Origin: Faeciplasma gallinarum
Lineage (GTDB): Bacteria; Bacillota; Clostridia; Oscillospirales; Ruminococcaceae
Length of the DNA stretch: 45,186 nt
Reading direction: 5' to 3'
NCBI GenBank assembly: GCA_018711085.1
Contig: DVIR01000008.1
Span: 1-45,186 of the forward strand
In this document: piece after piece, positions 1 through 7,065 of the stretch
Numbering within the stretch: the first letter of the stretch is position 1
Layout: each line of letters starts with the position of its first letter
Made by a program: the position numbers and the translations under genes
Notes under the pieces: generated by a model
Database searches by the model: none
What the model was told of the DNA's origin: nothing
What the model saw: only the letters and a program-made list of their open reading frames with translations

Positions 1-240
1 CTCTGTGAACGGTGGTGTTGCGGCGGGGTATGCGGTGAAAAGCCCGCGGGTGCGCAAACTCAGTCTCGGCGGTGCGGCTCTGTCCGCACTTGGTCGGGGG
101 TGGGGTGCAAATATCGCCGTGCTCTGTGAACGGTGGTGTTGCGGCGGGGTATGCGGTGAAAAGCCCGCGGGTGCGCAAACTCAACCCCGGCGGTGCGGCT
201 CTGTCCGCACTTGGGTGGGGTGGGGTGCAAAGCCCACGGG
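1..240. repeat. Two ~121-bp tandem repeats, truncated by the window edge
   Basis: Copy 1 spans about 1-121 and copy 2 about 122-240. The first ~62 bases of both copies are identical, followed by a short diverged stretch and then a second shared block. That block holds a perfect small hairpin, GTGCGG-CTCTGT-CCGCAC. The sequence is G/T-rich on this strand and keeps no plausible coding frame, only low-complexity shadows. A third partial, degraded unit may follow (240-300). The array may extend left of the window. No spacers or direct-repeat regularity of a CRISPR. Confidence 0.8.
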
Positions 241-349
241 CTGTGTCCCCTCCTGCATAATGTACGGCAGTGCGGCGGCGGGCGGCATGGCGGGAGTGAA
301 ACCATTCAACCACCATTATAAATAAAGGCAAGGGCGGAGGCTTTCACGA

Positions 350-378
350 TTGACAACAACACGTTGTGGTAGTATAAT
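350..378 (+). promoter_or_regulatory. Sigma-A promoter of luxS
   Basis: TTGACA at 350-355 and TATAAT at 373-378 are separated by 17 bases, a perfect consensus match. Transcription would start near 385, giving a leader of about 34 nt with no riboswitch-like fold visible. Confidence 0.9.
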
Positions 379-418
379 GCTAATGATACTATTTATATTA
401 TATAAAGGGGTGCGCGTC

Positions 419-877
419 ATGGATAAGATAGCAAGTTTTCAGGTTGACCACAGGAAGTTCGGCGTGGGGATGTACATATCGAGGATAGACGGCGACATTG
501 TGACATACGACCTGCGCATGGTGAAGCCGAACGGCGGCAAGTACATTTCAAGTCCGTCTTTGCACACGATAGAGCATCTTTTTGCGACCTACGCGCGAAA
601 CTCCTTTATGCGTGAGCGCGTGATTTACGTTGGGCCGATGGGGTGCAGAACCGGATTTTATCTTTTGCTGCGCGGCATGAACCATGAGGCGGCGATACTT
701 TTAGTAAAGGATGCGCTCAAGTTCATAAGCGAGTACGAGGGTGAAATCCCGGGTGCGACAGAAGCGGAGTGCGGAAACTATCTTGAGCACGACCTTGCCG
801 CGGCAAAGGAGGACGTGAAGGCGCTTTTAAGTGCGCTTGACGGATACACGCCAAAGCATCTGGTTTATCCGCAGTGA
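419..877 (+). CDS. luxS: S-ribosylhomocysteine lyase (LuxS)
   Basis: LuxS cleaves S-ribosylhomocysteine to homocysteine and the AI-2 precursor DPD, serving the activated methyl cycle and possibly quorum sensing in the cytoplasm. The 152-residue length is normal for the family. The Zn site is visible: H49 and H53 in SLHTIEH, and C118 in the AECGNY stretch. The conserved catalytic Cys sits in GPMGCRTG (C76). An earlier in-frame start near 350 lies inside the promoter, so ATG 419 is chosen. It is preceded by AAAGGGG at a good distance. The gene is monocistronic: a consensus promoter lies 40 bases upstream and over 700 gene-free bases follow. No methyl-cycle partner (pfs/mtnN, metK) is in the window. 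Confidence 0.96.
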   Translation: MDKIASFQVDHRKFGVGMYISRIDGDIVTYDLRMVKPNGGKYISSPSLHTIEHLFATYARNSFMRERVIYVGPMGCRTGFYLLLRGMNHEAAILLVKDALKFISEYEGEIPGATEAECGNYLEHDLAAAKEDVKALLSALDGYTPKHLVYPQ

Positions 878-1618
878 CTTTTTGTCCCGCAGTGACTTTT
901 CTGTCTGCGTAATTTTGACGGTGAAGTTTAGGCTCTGCTTGCGGAGTGGCTTTAATTTTGTTCGGGACGATTTCCCGACGGGTTTTAGCTCTCTTGCGGC
1001 AGGGCCTGAGTTTTGTTTGAAAGCGGGAGCATGCCCTGCTTTCGTGATTTTGCCGGCGAGGGCACAGCGTGGGCTGTGTTTTGCTCGCCGCAATTTGCAC
1101 ATCGGCTTTCGGCGGCATAAGGCGGGTGTATCGGATGTGCGAGATGCGCCGGACAGCGGCGAATTCGGTGCGGCAATTCGCGGCATGCGCACCCGAAAGA
1201 AGCGTCCGAACAGGGCATGCGCACCCGAACGCGCATGCGTATCCGAGTAAACAGTGCGGGCGCAAAGAAACGCACTTTCGCGCCTGATCGGACGTAATGC
1301 GGCGCCGTGCGGCATATGCGGCGGATTTATATAATGTGGGCGGTGCGGGCATAAAAAACGTGAATGGTGCGGCGGGAATGCGCCGTGGCTAAAAAGAAAA
1401 AGCGGAAGGCGGCGGCGCGAATAGCAACAAGCTGCAAAGGGCGCGGCACATCGGGGCGGACAGACGGTTACAAATCGTATAAAAATTTTTGGGGCAATCC
1501 TTGCAAAGCTGGACGATATTCGACACAATTTTGCAGGAATCGCCCCGATTTATTTTTCGGTTTTTGTGCACATGTAACAAAATAATTATTAAATCCGGCC
1601 TGTGGTAAAAATTAAAGG
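878..1618. other. Gene-free stretch with short repeats and one long hairpin
   Basis: About 740 bases without a credible gene; open frames on both strands are compositional and lack ribosome binding sites. CCGCAGTGACTTTT occurs at 869-882, across the luxS stop, and again at 887-900. GGCATGCGCACCCGAA occurs at 1182-1197 and 1214-1229, and GCATGC occurs four times. Near the right end, 1491-1546 can fold into an imperfect hairpin: GGGGC pairs with GCCCC, and inner TCCTTGCAAA pairs with TTTTGCAGGA. It is followed by a T-rich run, so it may be a terminator or a small structured RNA. Confidence 0.5.
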
Positions 1619-1646
1619 TTGATTTTTTATTTTTCTCTGCTATAAT
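1619..1646 (+). promoter_or_regulatory. Candidate promoter of the LysM/M23 peptidase gene
   Basis: TTGATT at 1619-1624, 16 bases, then TATAAT at 1641-1646. The -10 is perfect and the -35 is 4 of 6. A second possible start, activated from the downstream boxes, is TGTAAT at 1704-1709. Confidence 0.6.
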
Positions 1647-1656
1647 AAAGTCGTTC

Positions 1657-1704
1657 TTTGTAACTAATTTGTAACTATTGATTTCAGATTTGTAACTATT
1701 GATT
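1657..1704 (+). promoter_or_regulatory. WalR/YycF-type direct repeats TGTAAC
   Basis: TGTAAC at 1659-1664 and 1670-1675 are separated by five bases (TAATT). This matches the described WalR box TGTWAH-N5-TGTWAH exactly. A third TGTAAC lies at 1691-1696 within a repeated TTTGTAACTATTGATT. The three copies are offset by 11 and 21 bases, about one and two helical turns, so they face the same side of the DNA. WalR controls cell-wall hydrolases in Bacillota, which fits the gene that follows. Whether the site activates or represses depends on which promoter is used. Confidence 0.6.
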
Positions 1705-1746
1705 GTAATAATAGATGACGAGATATTTCAGGAAGGGAGCCGCCTA

Positions 1747-3483
1747 ATGTCAAGCATATTTGCGCACATACTTGCCGGATTGTCTGCCATATTCAGATTT
1801 CTGCAATTCACGGGCAGGACAGCCGCCGAGGTCGGATACTCTGTTATAAGCGCGGTGTTCGGCTTTGTTTTCAAGCTTGTGCAAAGAGCGTTCGGATACG
1901 TTTGGGAGCTGTTGGTTCGCAAGTTCAAGCAGCCGCTTTACGATCTTTGGTGCTTTATCATCACGCCGATAGCGCATGCTTACGGCGCGCTTGCAAACGT
2001 TCGCATACAGTTTAAGAAATCGCGTGCTCAGGGCAAAAAGCAGGTTTTAAAGACCGCAGCATCCACAGCGGGACGCTTCGGTTCGGGACTTTGGCACGGT
2101 TTAAAGAGAGTATTTAACTATGCGGCTCCGGTCGCATGCATATGCTTTTTGTTTGCACTCATAAGCTATGCAAGCTCCGTGCAGTACACAATATCCGTTG
2201 AGTACAACGGCAACAACTTAGGAGTGATAAACAGCGAGGCCGACTACAACCAGGCTCAGGCTCTCATGCAGGACAAAATAACCTACACCGAGGACGACGA
2301 TGCGCTGATAGAGACCCCGACGTTTTCCGTCAGACCCATGAGCAACGAGGACGTCATTGTTGACACAAACAGCCTTTCCGAGCTGATGATGAGCCAGGTG
2401 GGCGTTGTAGACGCTTACGGACTGTATATCAACGGCACGGCTTACGGAATATACGACGAGGCGGAGATCGCAAAGGTTCGCGAGGCGCTTGATTCAAGGC
2501 TTGCTGCGGCTTACACCGAGGATGCGGCAACCGTTGAGTTTGAAGACGACGTTGAAATAACCCCCGGCAGATATCTTGAAACAAACCTGACAAATGCGGA
2601 TGATGCGGTTGCATACATCACCGGAGCCGTAAACGTCGAGGCGTACTATGTTGTGCAGAGCGGCGATTCGCTGTCGCTTATCGCGAGCAAGCTCGGCTGC
2701 ACTCAGGATGAGCTCTTGACGCTCAACCCTTCAATGTCTGACGGCATCAGGGCGGGAGACATAATCGCTTACCGCTACAGCGAGCCGAACATGTCTGTAG
2801 TGACCACTCACTATGAGAGCTACGACAGGGTTATAGAAGTAGTAGATCAGTTCATATATGATGACGATATAGAGCAGTATTGCGAAGAGCTAAAACAGAA
2901 AGGGTCGGCAGGATATGAAAACGTCACCGCACTGGTGACTGAGACTGACGGTGTGGAGACATCAAGGCAGATAGTTTCAAGCTACAACATCGAAGAGATG
3001 GTTCCGAACATTTATATAGTCGGTACTGCTGAAAACGAAAGCCTTGAGGGCGACACACATGTAATAGACAGGCTTGGAACGTTTGTATGGCCTGTCGGCG
3101 GCGACGGCGGATACGTCAGCTCGCTGTACGGATACCGCAGCTGGGACAACTCCAACCACCGCGCCATAGACATTGCGGCGGACAGAGGAACGGACATTTA
3201 TGCGGCGGCTGACGGCGTGGTTACGTTTGCGGGAACCTATTCATCATACGGCAAGCTCGTAATTATAGACCACGGCGGAGGATACGAGACATACTATGCT
3301 CACCAGTCATCTATTGATGTTGAGAAGGGCGACGTGGTGCAAAAGGGCGACGTTATCGGACATGTCGGAATGACGGGATCCGCATCCGGAAACCACCTGC
3401 ACTTTGAGCTTAGGTACAACAACGACAGGATAGATCCCATGCTCTGCCTCGGCGGAGTCGGCGACCACACCGTTTGGGAGTAA
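1747..3483 (+). CDS. Membrane-anchored peptidoglycan peptidase with LysM, G5 and M23 domains
   Basis: A predicted cell-wall endopeptidase of 578 residues. The N-terminal ~120 residues are amphipathic and basic. A membrane segment follows at about 126-145, so the rest is extracytoplasmic. LysM (peptidoglycan binding, from VVQSGDSLSLIASK) is at about 300-346 and a G5-like region at about 355-435. The C-terminal M23 (LytM/lysostaphin-type) Zn peptidase shows H471-x3-D475 in HRAID and H550-x-H552 in HLHFE, plus the HGGGYETYYAH strand. All Zn ligands are intact, so the enzyme should be active. Start ATG 1747 has AGGAAGGGAG seven bases upstream; a TTG at 1699 is in frame but lacks a ribosome binding site. 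It stands alone between its own promoter/WalR-type box and a strong terminator, and may act in growth, division or sporulation. Confidence 0.93.
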   Translation: MSSIFAHILAGLSAIFRFLQFTGRTAAEVGYSVISAVFGFVFKLVQRAFGYVWELLVRKFKQPLYDLWCFIITPIAHAYGALANVRIQFKKSRAQGKKQVLKTAASTAGRFGSGLWHGLKRVFNYAAPVACICFLFALISYASSVQYTISVEYNGNNLGVINSEADYNQAQALMQDKITYTEDDDALIETPTFSVRPMSNEDVIVDTNSLSELMMSQVGVVDAYGLYINGTAYGIYDEAEIAKVREALDSRLAAAYTEDAATVEFEDDVEITPGRYLETNLTNADDAVAYITGAVNVEAYYVVQSGDSLSLIASKLGCTQDELLTLNPSMSDGIRAGDIIAYRYSEPNMSVVTTHYESYDRVIEVVDQFIYDDDIEQYCEELKQKGSAGYENVTALVTETDGVETSRQIVSSYNIEEMVPNIYIVGTAENESLEGDTHVIDRLGTFVWPVGGDGGYVSSLYGYRSWDNSNHRAIDIAADRGTDIYAAADGVVTFAGTYSSYGKLVIIDHGGGYETYYAHQSSIDVEKGDVVQKGDVIGHVGMTGSASGNHLHFELRYNNDRIDPMLCLGGVGDHTVWE

Positions 3484-3514
3484 CGCCTTGTCAAAACGCA
3501 TTCGGATTTAAAAA

Positions 3515-3542
3515 GGCTCGGAGCTGATCCGAGCCTTTTTTT
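3515..3542 (+). terminator. Rho-independent terminator of the M23 gene
   Basis: GGCTCGGA (3515-3522) pairs perfectly with TCCGAGCC (3528-3535) around loop GCTGA. A T run follows and an A run precedes, so it could work in both directions. Confidence 0.92.
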
Positions 3543-3782
3543 GCAGGTGCATTCGGCATGCGTGCGGAGACGGCTTGGGCAAAGCGGCAAGGTGCATGCG
3601 GTGTGCAAAACTGCGTTGGCGTGGGCGCGGCGCGGCATGAAAACGCCTGAGCGGCGGCGCAGCATGGCGGAGCGGCGATATATTTGTAACCGGCGCAGCC
3701 CGACGGGGCGCGGTTTCGCCGGACGGACAAATTCAGATGAAGTCGGGCAGCCGCGTCACGCGAAAAAATTTTTTTATTAGTA
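3543..3782. other. Gene-free stretch before tRNA-Leu
   Basis: About 240 G+C-rich bases with two GCATGC palindromes and several GCGG-rich low-complexity runs. No credible coding frame or known RNA family is recognised. The end, 3765-3780, becomes A/T-rich just before the tRNA promoter. Confidence 0.5.
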
Positions 3783-3811
3783 TTGACAACGCGGATTCAT
3801 GATGATATAAT
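3783..3811 (+). promoter_or_regulatory. Sigma-A promoter of tRNA-Leu
   Basis: TTGACA at 3783-3788 and TATAAT at 3806-3811 with exactly 17 bases between: a full consensus promoter about 40 bases upstream of the mature tRNA. Confidence 0.92.
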
Positions 3812-3851
3812 AAAAAAGCTGTCACGAAAGGCAGTGAAGTTAATATTATAT

Positions 3852-3935
3852 GCGGCAGTGCTGGAATAGGCAGACAGGCACGTTTGAGGTGCGTGTGTCA
3901 ACGACGTGTGGGTTCAAGTCCCACTTGCCGCACCA
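3852..3935 (+). tRNA. tRNA-Leu (anticodon GAG)
   Basis: An 84-nt class II tRNA with the CCA encoded. Acceptor GCGGCAG pairs with TTGCCGC. Anticodon stem CACGT/GCGTG encloses loop TTGAGGT with anticodon GAG, reading CUC/CUU leucine codons. The long variable arm has a GTC/GAC stem typical of Leu. The T arm is GTGGG-TTCAAGT-CCCAC. It has its own promoter and terminator, so it is a single-gene unit. Confidence 0.96.
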
Positions 3936-3938
3936 ATG

Positions 3939-3973
3939 TAACGCTGAGCTTTTAGCTCGGCGTTATTTTTTTA
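3939..3973 (+). terminator. Terminator of tRNA-Leu
   Basis: TAACGCTGAGC pairs with GCTCGGCGTTA around TTTTA, with one G-T wobble, and is followed by seven T. Confidence 0.93.
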
Positions 3974-4141
3974 TCTCATCCCCCGCCGCGCCTGCCGCAG
4001 AAACAGCGCTTTCGGGGCTTGCATGCTTATACGCGCTGTGCATTTTGCCCGATACGGGTTGTCGCCTGTTCCCCGCAGACCGTGCGCGGTCATGATTTTG
4101 CCTCCCGACATAAGCCACGGTTGCGATTTTTCTCTATGAAT

Positions 4142-4165
4142 CATAAAATGTAGTACAGTTCTACA
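4142..4165 (+). promoter_or_regulatory. Possible sporulation-type -10 and small palindrome before the collagen-like gene
   Basis: CATAAAAT at 4142-4149 fits the CATAnnnT -10 described for mother-cell sigma-E/sigma-K promoters, but I find no convincing -35 at the right spacing. It runs into the inverted repeat TGTAG-TACAGTT-CTACA (4149-4165), which ends just before GGAGG (4167-4171), so the repeat could act as operator or translation control. No good sigma-A promoter is visible here. Confidence 0.3.
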
Positions 4166-4181
4166 CGGAGGAATACATTTT

Positions 4182-5228
4182 ATGCATTACAAAAACAGTG
4201 CAGCCGACGACGCCGTAAAGCTTTTTGATGAGCTGCGCCGCTTGCGTGCGGGAAACGTACAGCAGCTACACCGCTTACATGCGGGTAACGCACAGCAGAT
4301 GCGTTCTTCGCATTTACAATGTGCGTGCCCGTGTGCGTGCACGTGTGCGTGCCCCTATGCGTGCCCCTATTGTGCCAACTTCCGGCGCGTCACGTTTATC
4401 ATGGGCGCGACCGGTGCAACCGGAGCTGATGGCATGTCGGGCGCTACGGGGGCTACCGGCGCTACGGGGGCTACGGGTGAAACGGGAGCTACGGGAGCTA
4501 CGGGCGCTACGGGCGCTACGGGTGCTACGGGTCCGACCGGACCCACCGGACCCACAGGAGCTACCGGACCTGCCGGAGCGGCGGGCAAATCGGGAATACA
4601 GGGATTTACCGGCGCTACCGGCGTCACGGGTGCAACAGGTGCAACAGGTGAAACGGGTGCTACGGGAGTCACGGGCGCAACAGGTGCAACAGGCGCTACA
4701 GGCGTCACGGGAGCTACAGGAGCTACAGGCGTCACAGGTGCTACGGGAGTCACGGGCGCTACAGGCGTCACAGGTGCAACAGGTGCAACGGGTGCTACAG
4801 GAGCTACGGGTGCGGATGGAATAGTGCCGGACGAATCCTTTGCATCCTTTGCAAACTATCAGCTTCAGCCCAGCCCCGGCACGCTCATACCCATTTTCCC
4901 CGACATAACCGACACCGAGGGCAACATATCCATGCCGGATCTGACGCACATCAATCTTCAATCCGGATACTACCTCATAAGCTACGAGGTATCCGTGGTT
5001 TTCCCCACCGCAAACTACATGCAGGTGACGCCGTCCTACAACGGCACAGCGCATCTTGAAACCGGACTGTACTTTGCAACCCGCGCGGACGGCTCAAGCG
5101 CATGCGGTTCGGCGTTCTTTATCCTTTACGCCCCCTCCCCCACTCAGCTTTCCTTCACATACTCCGGCTCGGCTGCCGGCAGGGACGGTCAGATAACCCT
5201 CACCATTCTTAAACTCAGGCGAAGCTGA
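4182..5228 (+). CDS. Collagen-like repeat protein with C-terminal BclA/TNF-like head
   Basis: 348 residues. An N-terminal region of about 75 residues includes a cysteine-rich patch, with eight Cys in alternating C-A-C-P type order at about 47-64. Next come about 46 Gly-X-Y triplets, mostly GAT with some GPT, GVT and GET, roughly bases 4399-4815. The last ~135 residues form a beta-rich globular domain (motifs GYYLISYEV, SFTYSG) resembling the jelly-roll heads of BclA-type exosporium proteins. Such proteins trimerise into filaments on spores or cells. The Cys patch could crosslink or anchor the filament in place of a signal peptide, which is absent. The ATG is preceded by GGAGG ten bases upstream. 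It ends in a terminator shared with the convergent nth. The repeat DNA can change triplet number by slippage. Confidence 0.88.
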   Translation: MHYKNSAADDAVKLFDELRRLRAGNVQQLHRLHAGNAQQMRSSHLQCACPCACTCACPYACPYCANFRRVTFIMGATGATGADGMSGATGATGATGATGETGATGATGATGATGATGPTGPTGPTGATGPAGAAGKSGIQGFTGATGVTGATGATGETGATGVTGATGATGATGVTGATGATGVTGATGVTGATGVTGATGATGATGATGADGIVPDESFASFANYQLQPSPGTLIPIFPDITDTEGNISMPDLTHINLQSGYYLISYEVSVVFPTANYMQVTPSYNGTAHLETGLYFATRADGSSACGSAFFILYAPSPTQLSFTYSGSAAGRDGQITLTILKLRRS

Positions 5229-5245
5229 ACATGCCCGACAAAAAA

Positions 5246-5275
5246 ACGCTCTGCCTTTACCGGCAGGGCGTCTTT
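5246..5275. terminator. Bidirectional terminator between the collagen-like gene and nth
   Basis: ACGC-T-CTGCC pairs with GGCAG-G-GCGT around TTTACC. An A run lies on the left, giving U on the minus strand, and a short TCTTT lies on the right, so it serves both convergent genes. Confidence 0.75.
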
Positions 5276-5283
5276 ACATCCAT

Positions 5284-5946
5284 TTATTCTTTTTCGGGAG
5301 AATCTGCAGCATACTCTTTTTCCTGATGATAGCTGCACACGCCGGACAGCGCACATTTTGAGCAAAGCGGCGATCTTGCGCTGCACACATCCCTGCCGAA
5401 GTTTACAAGCCTGTGGCAGAAGTCGTTTGATTTGTCCGGCTCAAGCATTGCCCTAAGCTCGTCCTCCGTCTTTTTGGGGTCGTCGGTGTCGGTCAGGCCG
5501 AGTCTGCGGCATATGCGTATGCAGTGTGTGTCGGTGACGACTGCCGGCTTATGGTACACATCTCCGACGATGAGGTTTGCGGTTTTTCTCCCCACGCCGG
5601 GCAGCTTTACAAGCTCTTCTACGGTGTCGGGAACCGTCCCACCATACTTTTCAATAAGCATTGCGCACAGCTCTTTTATGCTCTTTGCCTTTGTGCGGTA
5701 AAGCCCGCAGGGAAAAATCAGCTCCTCAAGCTCCGCAAGGTCGCAGTTTGCAAAATCCTCAAGGGATTTATATCTTTTAAACAGGGTGTCGGTGACTATG
5801 TTCACCCTCGCGTCCGTGCACTGCGCGGAAAGCCTTGTCGCAATCAGCAGCTCATACGGCTTTTCATATTTCAGTGAGCACTGCGCCTGCGGATACATCT
5901 TCTCAAGCTCGCTTACGGCGTACGCCGCTTTTTCATTTGGTGTCAC
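5284..5946 (-). CDS. nth: Endonuclease III, DNA glycosylase/AP lyase
   Basis: Base-excision repair enzyme removing oxidised pyrimidines and nicking the abasic site. At 220 residues it is of normal length. The helix-hairpin-helix LPGVGRKTAN carries the catalytic Lys (K121), and VTDTH the catalytic Asp (D139). The C-terminal [4Fe-4S] loop has the exact C-x6-C-x2-C-x5-C spacing at C188, C195, C198 and C204. Translation starts at GTG 5946, with AAAGGA-type Shine-Dalgarno upstream (an AAAAAAGGAT run). It is divergent from the hydrogenase operon and convergent with the collagen-like gene, apparently a single-gene unit. Confidence 0.96.
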   Translation of the reverse strand: MTPNEKAAYAVSELEKMYPQAQCSLKYEKPYELLIATRLSAQCTDARVNIVTDTLFKRYKSLEDFANCDLAELEELIFPCGLYRTKAKSIKELCAMLIEKYGGTVPDTVEELVKLPGVGRKTANLIVGDVYHKPAVVTDTHCIRICRRLGLTDTDDPKKTEDELRAMLEPDKSNDFCHRLVNFGRDVCSARSPLCSKCALSGVCSYHQEKEYAADSPEKE

Positions 5947-6061
5947 GCTGCCACATCCTTTTTTAACGTCATTCTTATCATTTTAGCACATCGCGCGCTC
6001 CGAATCAATCCGCAGGGTGTTATTTTACCGCATATTAACTCGCTCTTTTGGACCATTTCTA

Positions 6062-6090
6062 TTGCTTTTGTACAAAAAGTATGTTATACT
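6062..6090 (+). promoter_or_regulatory. Promoter of the hydrogenase operon with embedded palindrome
   Basis: TTGCTT (6062-6067), 17 bases, TATACT (6085-6090). The spacer and the end of the -35 are occupied by the perfect 12-base palindrome TTTTGTACAAAA (6066-6077), a position where a bound repressor would block RNA polymerase. It does not match the Rex consensus TTGTTAA-N4-TTAACAA, so the regulator is unknown. It is the only good promoter seen before the ten-gene operon. Confidence 0.7.
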
Positions 6091-6101
6091 TCTATATACG
6101 T

Positions 6102-6158
6102 GTTGGTATGCATTAAACGCATAACCCCGACCGGACTGCTTACCCGGCGGGCGCCAAC
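6102..6158 (+). promoter_or_regulatory. Predicted three-way-junction leader RNA of the hydrogenase operon
   Basis: The 5' leader, starting near 6097, can fold compactly. P1 pairs GTTGG (6102-6106) with CCAAC (6154-6158). P2 pairs TATGC (6107-6111) with GCATA (6119-6123) around a 7-nt loop. P3 pairs CCCG-a-CCGG (6126-6134) with CCGGCGGG (6144-6151), eight pairs with one bulged A and a 9-nt loop. The junction linkers are only two nucleotides each. No poly-U follows; the ribosome binding site AAGGAGG begins 14 bases later. It could be a regulatory or stabilising RNA element. I do not recognise a known riboswitch class. Confidence 0.5.
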
Positions 6159-6185
6159 TTCGCAAAACAATAAGGAGGTTTACAA

Positions 6186-6683
6186 ATGGGCAATAAAATA
6201 ACAGCCATTCCCTTTAAGACGACCCCGGAGCAGCATGCGGAGCTCATGCAGTTCATCGAGGAAAACAAGCATGAAAGGGGCTGCTTAATGCCTATCATGC
6301 AGAAGGCTCAGGGAATTTACGGCTACCTGCCGATAGAGGTGCAGTCGCTTATTGCCAGGGAGCTTGACATCCCGATGGAAAAGGTATACGGCGTAGCGAC
6401 CTTCTACGCTCAGTTCACGCTTGTTCCCAAGGGCGAGTACAACATCTCGGTGTGCTTAGGCACTGCGTGCTACGTAAAGGGTTCGGGAGACATATTCAAC
6501 AAGCTCTCCGAGAAGCTTGGCATAGGCGGAGACGAGTGCACGCCTGACGGAAGATTTTCTCTCACCGCCTGCCGCTGCATAGGCGCATGCGGACTTGCTC
6601 CCGTTCTGACGGTCAACGACGACGTATACGGACGTTTGACTGTAGACGACATAGACGGAATACTTGCAAAGTACGGCATATAA
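6186..6683 (+). CDS. hydC: Hydrogenase HydC / NuoE-like [2Fe-2S] subunit
   Basis: A 165-residue thioredoxin-fold ferredoxin subunit of NuoE/HydC type, carrying electrons within the NAD-linked, electron-bifurcating [FeFe] hydrogenase. An N-terminal helical part (to ~75) is followed by the cluster domain, whose four ligands are visible as C90-x4-C95 and C131-x3-C135. The start has a strong AAGGAGG six bases upstream. It is the first gene of the operon, while its partners HydB and HydA are the last two; eight regulatory and accessory frames separate them. The cytoplasmic complex would couple NADH and reduced ferredoxin to H2. Confidence 0.92.
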   Translation: MGNKITAIPFKTTPEQHAELMQFIEENKHERGCLMPIMQKAQGIYGYLPIEVQSLIARELDIPMEKVYGVATFYAQFTLVPKGEYNISVCLGTACYVKGSGDIFNKLSEKLGIGGDECTPDGRFSLTACRCIGACGLAPVLTVNDDVYGRLTVDDIDGILAKYGI

Positions 6684-6714
6684 CCCCTGTACATAACGAG
6701 GAGGATGCGCGCCC

Positions 6715-7065
6715 ATGAAGATTGACAGGATTAAGGAGCTGCTTGACGCCAAGGTCATATGCGGCGAGGAGCTGCTCGACTCTTGTGTTTATTCCGCCTG
6801 CGGAAGCGACATGATGAGCGACGTTTTGGCGTATGTAAAGGATCAGGCCGTGCTTTTGACGGGGCTTGTAAACTCACAGGTCATAAGGACCGCCGAAATG
6901 ATGGACATGAGGTGTATAGTTTTCGTTCGCTCGAAGATGCCGAACGAAGAGATGATAGAGCTTGCTAAGGACAGCGGACTTGTTTTGCTGGCGACGGCAA
7001 AGCGTATGTATGAAGCCTGCGGCATACTTTACACCAACGGTCTTAGGGCGGACGACAGCAAATGA
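6715..7065 (+). CDS. DRTGG-domain protein (first copy)
   Basis: 116 residues, a single DRTGG-like domain (motifs AVLLTGLVNSQVIRTAEMMDM and IELAKDSGLVLLATAKRMYEACGILY). The family occurs beside CBS domains, phosphotransacetylase and HPr kinase-like proteins and in [FeFe] hydrogenase neighbourhoods. Its ligand is not established; nucleotide or phospho-ligand sensing is my inference. GAGGA precedes the ATG. Its stop overlaps the next start by four bases (ATGA), implying coupled translation with the HATPase. A second, diverged copy lies at 8826-9152. Confidence 0.8.
   Translation: MKIDRIKELLDAKVICGEELLDSCVYSACGSDMMSDVLAYVKDQAVLLTGLVNSQVIRTAEMMDMRCIVFVRSKMPNEEMIELAKDSGLVLLATAKRMYEACGILYTNGLRADDSK

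Noticed and set aside
723..1528. Minus-strand frames of 209 and 233 codons after luxS
   Set aside because: Composition-driven Arg/Pro/Cys-rich frames overlapping each other and the end of luxS; no domains or SD.
4367..4771. Minus-strand frame encoding a Pro-Val-Ala-Pro repeat protein
   Set aside because: Pure complement of the collagen triplets; no ribosome binding site, and the plus-strand protein has clear domains.
4182..5228. Frameshift or assembly error in the collagen repeats
   Set aside because: The frame stays open through all triplets into a well-formed C-terminal domain.
6066..6077. Rex operator before the hydrogenase operon
   Set aside because: Sequence does not contain the TTGTTAA/TTAACAA half-sites and has no four-base central gap.
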